Source: Saxidomus purpurata (Eukaryota; Mollusca; Bivalvia; Venerida; Veneridae). Taken from it: a DNA stretch of 64,000 nt. The notes beneath the pieces were generated by a model. The model was given only the letters and a program-made list of their open reading frames with translations. It searched no databases and was not told where the DNA came from. Below are positions 56,635 through 64,000 of the stretch, piece after piece. The stretch spans positions 28,111,980 to 28,175,979 of the forward strand of contig JAFMSR010000007.1 in assembly GCA_022818135.1 (NCBI GenBank), given 5' to 3'. Position numbers and translations under genes: made by a program. Each line of letters opens with the position of its first letter. The first letter of the stretch is position 1.

Positions 56635-56820
56635 CAGTCAAACCTGCGAAAAAATACAGCCCATGGTATACCTAAAAGCTGCTACTGGTTTGCACAGGTG
56701 GTATTTTATTATTCACACATATTTCTAGCTAAGATGAAAACTGCATTCCATTCTCCTTGCTTTTTTTTATAGACAGATTGGTCTGTTTTACATAAGTGGT
56801 CTTTAACATGAGGTTGACTG
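56635..56820. mobile_element. 186-bp Tigger/pogo-like MITE
   Basis: CAGTCAAACCTGCG at the left and AGGTTGACTG at the right form imperfect TIRs beginning with CAG, flanked by TA on both sides (56633-56634 and 56821-56822). The interior 'ggtttgcacaggtggtattt' and 'cataagtggtcttta' has the look of other short Tigger-derived elements. It has no coding capacity. Confidence 0.75.
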
Positions 56821-56824
56821 TAGT

Positions 56825-57370
56825 CAGTACAGATGTGCCAGGGAACCAGCTTAGTCCATTTTCGGAGGGTAGTGATTGTTCAAAAGGGCAGAAAAACATA
56901 CAGGCAAAGCATCTGCCCTGTAAGAATTAAAGGCCCTGGTTCTTAAACAGACCCATTCTGGCTACAGAGCTCCTTTAACATAATGGAGTAATTTAAAAGA
57001 TGTGCCTGTAAGAGTACAATTTTGCTACCTTTTTTCCCACCTAAAATATGCAATAATTATTTTCTGAAATGTTGTTTCTACTTTCACTAGAAAATCACCT
57101 AAACAAATGTGTGGCAGCAGACAGGCTTTGCCAAACTACAAGTAGGCATTAAGATGTCACTTCCATTCCTGCTGTAGTTTAGGATTATAGAAAGACTTAC
57201 AGCTTCCGAGAAAACCTGACATAGGCTAAATAATGCTGTATATTTATTTATTTATGTATTTTTTGCATCCCTGTTTCCTTAACTTTAATACTGCTGAAAG
57301 ACTTAACAGAGGGACCCACATTTGGAGAACACTTACAATAAAAAAATAAAAAAAATAAATGTGCTTTATA
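56825..57370. other. Spacer, nothing recognised
   Basis: No gene or element was recognised. Confidence 0.4.
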
Positions 57371-57375
57371 CTTTC

Positions 57376-57640
57376 CTCTACAATTTCGTAACATGTTTTC
57401 CTTGAAAACCCCTTGCCCAAACTAACTTTCCACTACACTTTTGTAACTTGTTTCTTTCGAAAATCCATTGTCCAGACAACTTTCCACTACCTTTTTCCGA
57501 GATCTTTCGTATGCCCATACTTATCTGCCACTACCTTTTAATGAAATGTATCTCTTGAAAAACCCTAACCCACACAACTTCACTACACACGTCTGACATG
57601 GCTCTCCTGAAAAGCTCTTGCACCAACTTCTTCAACATTG
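57376..57640. repeat. Diverged tandem array, unit about 55-60 bp
   Basis: About four or five units share 'ccactac(a/c)(t/c)ttt', 'gtaac(t/a)tgttt', 'cttgaaaa(a/c)cc', 'ttgcccaaac' and 'aacttt'. Identity is low. Confidence 0.6.
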
Positions 57641-57644
57641 CACC

Positions 57645-57980
57645 TGTTTTAACAAATTACAACTTAACAATAATTCTCAACCACACTTTTAAAATCTATC
57701 AATCATAGTAACATGTTACCATTAAACGCTTAATTTTGGCCCTTACTTAAACATTATGCTACAATTACCGTTAAACTCTAATACTTTTGTTTGTCCCCTC
57801 TTTTCACATTTAGGAATACATGTTAAGGAAAATAACAACACTTTTCATTCTGTACTCAAATAATTAAAACTTTAATTGCTAATACATATATAACAATGTA
57901 TATAACCCTTTTCTGGCTGAATTTCCAAAGTGGTCTGGTTTGTCTTTCAAAGTAGACAGAAGCAATATTTGTACAATTAA
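57645..57980. other. Spacer, nothing recognised
   Basis: AT-rich sequence. Confidence 0.4.
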
Positions 57981-57984
57981 ACTT

Positions 57985-58096
57985 TGCAGATCATGAGGGT
58001 TGACCATAAAATTATCAAATGTCCTTCTTTATTTTATATAAGTAACAACAGTTTTTTGGTCAACCCTTGGAATATTCAAGTTCAACATGATCTGCA
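57985..58096. repeat. Foldback with 'tgcagatcatg' ends
   Basis: 'tgcagatcatg' (57985-57995) is inverted as 'catgatctgca' (58086-58096), and an inner 'gggttgacc' (57997-58005) is inverted as 'ggtcaaccc' (58058-58066). It is related in wording to the small foldback at 29732-29791. Confidence 0.75.
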
Positions 58097-58099
58097 CTA

Positions 58100-58765
58100 A
58101 TGTTAAAGGCAGACTCACAGAGACAAAATACTGTACGTTTTCATTACTTCTTTAGGAACAGTTATTACTTCCTGCATAATATTAACTATTTCATGGATAG
58201 ATGCAAATGCATCTAATTACAGATTGTCAGGAAATATTTTAAGGAAAGAACTGTAAACATGTCTATGGATTCACAGCTGGCAATAAGGCAACATTCTGCC
58301 AAAACATGTCAGTAGTAATTGTGAAAAATTCTCAAACAATTAGGAAGAAGTGATTTCCTCTCTTTTAAACAAGAGGCATAAAATTCTCCGAAACTATGAA
58401 TGTGGGCAGCAATGCAATTCTTTCTCAGGTGTAAAACAATGAAAAGCATGAACAAACAAAGCCGGTTACATCTAGCTGTAAATAGCATCATTCTATCTAT
58501 TCAAGATGTCTGGAATTTTAATTCCATAGAGAAAACTGACAGTAAGATTATAAATAATTTCAAAATAACAGGATTTAAGAATGTGCAGAATTTTACAAAA
58601 TCATACCCTCAGGAGGCAAATATAAATGTGTTTGTCTCTCTACCGGCTTTATTGCAGTGCAGTGTTTATGTCTCCAAACAATTTCCCAAAGTTAGTATAA
58701 AGAAAAGGACTTCACAGTTAGGCAGAATACGGATGAAAACTAGTACTTTTAGACAATCTTACCAT
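58100..58765. other. Spacer; one 129-codon open frame
   Basis: The plus-strand frame 58400-58789 starts with ATG but shows no domain, and its end runs into the family D repeat, so it is probably not a gene. Confidence 0.4.
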
Positions 58766-58766
58766 T

Positions 58767-59860
58767 TTCTAGCTCACCTGAGCAACTGAAGTGCTCAAGG
58801 TGAGCTCTTGTGATTGCTTGATGTCACAGTCATCTATCGGTCTGTCTTAATTGTCTGTAGCCTGATCAAATTTAACCTTGTGTATTCAAAATCAGGTCAA
58901 AGCATAGGAAAACCTTTTGTATGCTGTGAATAGCAGCTCCATTTTTCATTGGATATTCATGAAACTCTGTAATACTGAGTAATAATGAGTGTCTTGATGT
59001 AATTACAGCTACAATTTTTGCTGGATCTTCATGAAACTTAATTGGCCAGAATGATTACCTTGATAAAGGTCACCTAAATCTGAAAACTAGGTCACTGGAT
59101 TTGGCATAGTGTTATATACAGAAATATTTACAAAATCCTCTTCTCCAGAAACCAAAAGGCCAAAGGTTAAGATATGTGGTAAGAAGCATGACCTTGTGAC
59201 CTCTACCAAGACTGTTCAAATCATGATCCCCTATCAAAATCGACCCCAACCTGGGACTCACGTAACATTTTTGAGATATAATAGGTAAATCTTAAAAAAA
59301 AAAATTCCTGTCCAAGAACAAAGGGCCATGCAGAGCTTAGATATTTGGTTTGTGGCATGGCCTAGTGATCCAGTACAAACATTGTTCAAATCATATCCCT
59401 TGGGTCCAAGTTGGTACTGCCCCAAAGTCACTTGACCTACTGACCAACTTTCTTGTTTTTATAAGCTACAGCAATGTAATTTGAACTGTAAGGATAGTAT
59501 TGCATTAAGATTTCAACTTCGACCTTGGCTGACCTTGATCTATGTTCAGTTGTTAAAGCTACATCAATGTATTTTGGACCATGAATACACTTTTGCATGA
59601 AGATTTCCACTTGGACATTGGCCAACTTTGACCATTAGCTACAGCAGTGAAATTTGAACCAATGATTTTTGTACAGTTTTTAATGCAGAATTTCCCCTCT
59701 GACCTTGACCTTTGGCTTAGTTTTTTTTCTTCAAGCTAAAGGATGAATTTGGCAAACTAATTTCCAAAACTTCTTTGACTGACGTTGAGTATGACCTTCT
59801 GACCTAATTCCTTGTAGGTGAGCGATATAGGGCCATCATTACCCTCTTATATAGCAAAGC
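58767..59860 (+). mobile_element. Dispersed repeat family D, near-complete copy
   Basis: The head 'tagctcacctgagcaac' is inverted at once as 'gtgctcaaggtgagct', then 'cttgtgattgcttg'. The interior carries 'gaaaactaggtcactgg', 'aaaccaaaaggccaaagg' and 'gttcaaatcat(a/g)(a/t)ccc'. About three diverged units then have 'aagctacagcaatg(t/a)aattt', 'gcattaagatttc' and 'gaccttggctgaccttga'. The end 'ggtgagcgatatagggccat' and 'cattaccctctta' is the usual terminus of this bivalve repeat type. It is non-autonomous. A short minus-strand frame inside is an artefact. Confidence 0.65.
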
Positions 59861-59864
59861 TGAT

Positions 59865-60575
59865 TTCAAATGACAGCATAATGAGGTAACATAACTTCTG
59901 TTACAGATCTTTACCATAAACCACTTACATCACCTCGGAATTCATTGATAAACCATTAATAACATATGAGTTCTTAACAGAATGCTGACTTTGATTAAGG
60001 AATCTCTGAAAACAAGAAACATAAATACCATTATTTTTCCATCAAATTCAGCTACATAATAGCAAAAACAATGTTATACTGTTGCCAAGAATAACATTGT
60101 TACATAATCATTCTTTTTATATACTGTATGTGCATTTGAAACAGTGCAGTCAAATTTCCATGAACATACAGTAAAGTCTGCGCTGCATAGAGAAGCATGT
60201 TAAAACCTTCAAAATCTCTGCAGAAACTATTATCATTTCAAAAATGTTATCAAACAAAATCTAGACAATACATTAAAAGTCAATTTATTTCAAATAATCA
60301 GAGTAAAATCTGTTAATACTTTGTGATAATATAGGAATGTAACACAAATTGATCTTGTCTTGAATAACCGAGTTTTCAGTTCAATCAACTGAAAATACGA
60401 AAAAAACCTGATCAAATTTAGCAAACTTTTCAAACTGGGTATGCAGCACTTGCCGGCTTACGGATGAATCTGGTATCCTGGCTTATGGATGAATCTGGTA
60501 TCCTGGCTTACAAGATTAAACTAATCTATTTATAATACTTTTCTTTGTGGAAAGGGGCGGAGCTTAAAACTGTAT
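59865..60575. other. Spacer, nothing recognised
   Basis: A small duplication 'cttatggatgaatctggtat' occurs at about 60460-60510. Otherwise featureless. Confidence 0.4.
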
Positions 60576-60582
60576 TCTATCT

Positions 60583-60690
60583 GAAATAGAGCATAGTTTC
60601 AGTAGAGTAGTATAGGAAAACTAGCCATGCCACATGTTGTAACGCTCCTCCAAATAAGGTAATCATCTTTGCAAACAGTGCTCTATCTAT
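60583..60690. mobile_element. Small MITE, copy 2
   Basis: 'gaaatagagcatagttt' and 'aaacagtgctctatctat' mark the ends in inverted orientation. The interior 'tataggaaaactagccatgc' matches 32984-33143. It is shorter than copy 1 by about 50 bp in the interior. Confidence 0.6.
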
Positions 60691-60740
60691 TACTTATTGA
60701 CTGTGTAAATGTAGCAATATGTTCCAGTAATAAATATTCA

Positions 60741-60870
60741 TCCGACTGCTTCTGTGGTCAAGTAGTTACGGTCAGTGACTAAATGTAAACACAGTAATCT
60801 GTAACCTCTCACTACCTAAGGGTCTAGGGTTTGAGCTCAAGCCTTTGCAGTACATGTATGTATCTATTTC
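60741..60870 (+). mobile_element. tRNA-derived SINE
   Basis: The A-box-like 'tggtcaagtagtta' (60755-60768) and B-box-like 'ggtttgagctcaag' (from 60828) have tRNA-like spacing, and the wording matches the SINE at 38.8 kb. The body after the B box is short. Confidence 0.6.
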
Positions 60871-61058
60871 AGTACCAAGTACCAAGGATAACACAATAAA
60901 GAGCAAGCTCTTATTTCCATTGTGGTCCTTTTGATTTTAGAGTCAGAAGCAGATACAAGGGAATCCGGGTACCAGACCCTAGCTCTTTTACGAATAGATT
61001 CCTTGGTTCTTTTCTACGTGCCCGGCATATAGCACCGATACACGCGAGACTACCTCTG

Positions 61059-61305
61059 GGTTTCTAACCAGTTCATCTCAGATAGGTGGGAAACACTGAA
61101 AAGCGTTTCTGAAATATCCAGTGCACCGCCCGAGACGAACCAGGGCCCGAGCAAGCGTTAACCACTTGGGGTTTCTAACCAGTTCATCTCAGATAGGTGG
61201 GAAACACTGAAAAGCGTTTCTGAAATAACCATGCCCGCCGAGAATCGGGGACCTCCGGATTGGTAGTCCACAGCGTTAACCACTCGGCCACCACACCACC
61301 ATGTC
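61059..61305 (-). mobile_element. Two tandem copies of a tRNA-derived SINE
   Basis: On the minus strand each copy starts with a Ser/Leu-tRNA-like head. The full head is 'tggccgagtggttaacgc' at plus 61273-61290; the partial head is 'ccaagtggttaacgc' at about 61155-61169. Each continues to 'atttcagaaacgcttttcag' and 'tgtttcccacctatctgaga'. The plus-strand segment 'ggtttctaaccagttcatct' occurs at about 61059 and 61170. The copies differ in the B-box region. A 64-codon open frame across the right copy is an artefact. Confidence 0.7.
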
Positions 61306-61309
61306 ACTA

Positions 61310-61850
61310 GAACGTTGCCTGTTTCTTCGTCCGCTACTCTGGTCCTTCCCAAAAATGATGTTTGCTCAACTAAGTTTCATGCTCAAACTTTGGATCAAAA
61401 TAGAATATTTTAACATTTTATAAATTCTTTACAAAAGTGTGTCAGACAAGTCTTCTGTAAATATTTATAACAAGTTTTAAACTATAGATCTTCTGTTTCT
61501 TATAAAGTTAAAATCATTCTGTGCTAGAACTCAGTAGAGCATGAAAAAGTCTTATAAGCAGGGATCCAGGTCTGGTATCTTCAGATTCAATGTGACAGAA
61601 TACTGAAATTTTTACTTTGGGACAGTAAATGGACATTTTTCATCATTATTTAACCTAAGGCTAGACAATTTCCATTAGATAGACAACACCTAACAACATA
61701 AACCTATTAAGTTATGTTCTGTACTGTTCTACAGAAACTAGAAGTGATAACAGCAGCACTTTATTCAATTGTACTTTGTCCAATGCAGACTTTAATATTA
61801 AGTGGGCAGATTTCTTTGTCATCCAATGAAAACTACATAATTCTCTATGA
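61310..61850. other. Spacer, nothing recognised
   Basis: AT-rich sequence. Confidence 0.4.
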
Positions 61851-61853
61851 ATA

Positions 61854-62735
61854 CCGTATATCGTTTTTTGTTTCGCATTGTCTAATTTTCGCTATATTCG
61901 CGAGCAGTGAAAATCGCGAACTTAAGAATCAGCGAAAATTTAGTACAACATTTCGTGAAATTGTAAGTTCGGTATGCGTGTTATACATGTATCACGATTA
62001 GCACATTATCTAACATGAACTGTATAATATATATACAGTTAAACTTTGTTCGCCCGAACTCGAATGGTCCGGCTACTTCGGTTCGAGGGATCGGTAGTTC
62101 GAGCGATCGAGGTTTGTCAGCATGGTCAGTCACGGGCTTTATCGAGACCACCGGGGGTTTGCACAATGGTACACATGCTTGTGTCGACAGCTGATCATCA
62201 ATGCATTGTTTGCTCGATAATTGAGAATAGCACCTTTTATTGTTCGAGCCAAAGGATGTACTTTACAATGAAATAGATGTGAAGGGACCCTGGTACAGGT
62301 TCGAGAGATCGGTGTTCGAGGTTCCGGTGCTGGAAATATATGATTTATATAGAGCTTTTGCGGGGACCGCCGGTCGGGTTCGAGCGATCGGTAGTGTTCG
62401 GCAAGAGTCACAACAATGTATCATATTAAATAAGGTGTCAGCTATTTACCTTACTTACCATTCATTCAATGAACATACATGATGTAGTACTATTCATTGT
62501 TTATTTTAGCAAACAAATAAAGCAACCGGAGCAGTTCAAGATACTGGTTTATAGCACTGTCATAAAGTAATTTCCCTTCATTTATAAAACGATGTCAAGG
62601 TTAATTTTCCCCTTAGTCAAAAAACTCGAAAATCAAAATCAACTTTTTTAAAATCGGGAAAATTAGAATCGCTAAAATTAAAACAGGACCAAAATCACAA
62701 AATTTGATGTTCCCGAAAAAAAACCCGATATACGG
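61854..62735. mobile_element. 882-bp TA-flanked DNA transposon derivative
   Basis: CCGTATATCG (61854-61863) is inverted exactly as CGATATACGG (62726-62735), with TA on both outer sides. The next bases also align ('ttttttgtttcg' against 'aaaaaaaacccga'). TA target duplication suggests the Tc1/mariner superfamily. No transposase is recognised. The middle third is a separate 'ttcgag(c/g)gatcgg'-rich segment (see 62037). Confidence 0.75.
62037..62410 (+). mobile_element. Tigger-like segment inside the 882-bp element
   Basis: TA followed by 'cagttaaactttgttcgccc' and 'gaactcgaatggtccgg' has the look of a Tigger/pogo 5' end. 'ttcgag(c/g)gatcgg' then recurs at about 62092, 62302 and 62380. No matching right terminus was found, so the copy is truncated or diverged. 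It is unusually rich in CpG. Confidence 0.5.
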
Positions 62736-62739
62736 TATA

Positions 62740-63235
62740 ACATGATATAGATAATTATGAACTTGTGATTATTATGATTCTATGCGTTTTCATTTTGTAT
62801 ACTTACAAACTACAGCTGGTAATAATACTATGCACCACTACTTTTGAACTATAGATTGTAATGCACTGCTTTACATTATATTGGTATTATGTTGTTCCGT
62901 GGACATTAGAACAACATTTTGATTTTTGATTGGCTGACAAAGCTGCCCATAAAAGGAGAAGGAAACAAGAAAAAGAAATGTCAGGCATCTGTGTCAGTCC
63001 TTCTGTACCACCAGACACAGGTATGCCTTACTATATGTCAAGGTAATACAAATGTACTCTTCACTTTGCTCTAATGAATCTGGCAGCAGATTTTGTTTTG
63101 TTATGTAAGCCATATAAATGTGTCAGAACTTGTAATCTGCGGTTACTGGTTACTGTTCACTTTTTCTACAGGTATCAAAGCACTTTGCTTAGTTGAGTTG
63201 CATCAGCAGCTACTGTTACAGTAAGATTTGGCTAA
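62740..63235. other. Spacer, nothing recognised
   Basis: No gene or element was recognised. Confidence 0.4.
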
Positions 63236-63236
63236 A

Positions 63237-64000
63237 GTGCCAGTCTCTTTCTCTCTCCACGTTCAAAGCTTATGTGCCAGACTCTCTCTGCACATTCACG
63301 TCTAGTATGTGCCAGTCTCTTTCTCCACGTTCACAGCTTATGTGCCAGTCTCTTTCTCCATGTTCACGGCTTATGTGCCAGACTCTTTCTCCACCTTCAC
63401 AGCTTATGTGTCATACTCTTTCTCCATGTTCACAGCTTATGTGCCAGTCTCTTTCTCCACGTTCATGGCTTATGTGCCAGACTCTCTCTGCACATTCTCG
63501 GCTTATGTGCCTGTCTCTTTCTCCACGTTCAAGGCTTATGTGCCAGTCTCTTTCTCCACGTTCAAGGCTTATGTGCCAGTCTCTTTCTCCACGTTCAAGG
63601 CTTATGTGCCAGTCTCTTTCTCCACGTTCAAGGCTTATGTGCCTGTCTCTTTCTCCACTTTTAAGGCTTATGTGCCAGTATCTTTCTCCACGTTCAAGGC
63701 TTATGTGCCTGTCTCTTTCTCCACGTTCATGGCTTATGTGCCAGTCTCTTTCTCTCTCCACATTCATGGCTAAAGTGCCTGTCTCTCTCTTTCCATGTTC
63801 ATGGCAAATGTGCCTGTCTCTCTCTCCCCACATTAACGGCTAATGTGTGTATCTCTCTCCTCGTTCATAACTTTCCAGTATGTGCCAGTTACTCTCTGCA
63901 CATTCTCGGCTTATGTGCCAGTCTCTTTCTCCACGTTCACAGCTTTTGTACCAGACTCTCTGCACATTCTCTGCTTATGTGCAAGTCTCTCTCCACGTTC
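63237..64000. repeat. 33-bp minisatellite running off the window, about 23 copies
   Basis: The unit is 'ttctccacgttcaaggctta' followed by 'tgtgccagtctct'. Some copies carry 'tctctgcacattc' instead. Because 33 is a multiple of three and the unit lacks stops, all three plus-strand frames and one minus-strand frame stay open, giving 11-residue repeats up to 216 codons. That pattern argues for a non-coding array. The right boundary lies outside the window. Confidence 0.95.

Noticed and set aside
58400..58789. 129-codon ATG-led frame
   Set aside because: No motif, and its C-terminal end runs into the family D repeat.
61158..61352. 64-codon minus-strand frame
   Set aside because: It translates a tRNA-derived SINE head and body, a known source of false predicted proteins.

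Overview
The window reads as nuclear DNA of an animal, most likely a marine bivalve mollusc. It is strongly AT-rich, lacks any dense gene layout, and is packed with minisatellites and short dispersed repeats. Several repeat phrases (such as aagggccataattctg and gctccggacaagg), and elements with tandem cores followed by a GACC or GGAC tract, are typical of clam and oyster genomes. The taxonomic call is inference from repeat style, not from a marker gene. No bacterial gene, operon, CRISPR array, rRNA gene or intact tRNA gene is visible.

Only two protein loci can be recognised. (1) At 50550-51469 on the minus strand lies a TRIM-type gene with RING, B-box and coiled coil in order. It is broken by frame changes, a missing start codon and a lost zinc ligand, so it is probably a pseudogene. 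(2) At 52985-54562 on the plus strand lies an apparently intact 525-residue class A-like seven-helix receptor in one coding exon. A splice acceptor lies just upstream and an ATTAAA signal downstream. Its E/DRY motif reads EAY and its NPxxY motif reads QPILY. The two loci are head to head, about 1.5 kb apart. A terminal-inverted-repeat element, a long T/C homopolymer and a family B repeat lie between them. Nothing in the sequence links them functionally. One weak terminal-exon candidate (45022-45193, minus) is also listed.

Layout. 0-19 kb: AT-rich spacer, dispersed repeats, one SINE, seven minisatellites or duplications and a long-TIR MITE. 19.3-20.5 kb: a 33-bp array with an internal 396-bp higher-order duplication. 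24.7-28.3 kb: two tandem-core elements of the bivalve pearl/Helentron-associated type, the second with a foreign 3' end. 30-32.7 kb: repeat-poor, CpG-retaining sequence that may be regulatory. 33.8-35.6 kb: a 37-bp array. 37.3-38.6 kb: a 32-bp array split by an 854-bp Tigger/pogo-like element with a TA target duplication. 41.9-42.6 kb: a minisatellite with a Helentron-like end. 46.4-48.6 kb: one tandem-core element nested inside another. 50.5-54.7 kb: the two loci. 54.8-64 kb: more minisatellites, three TA- or TIR-type elements, SINEs, and a 33-bp array running off the right edge.

The most interesting content is the mobile and tandem DNA, which can be read in layers because insertions interrupt datable arrays, and the receptor with its unusual signature residues. 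Most long open frames outside the receptor come from minisatellites whose period is a multiple of three or that lack stop codons.
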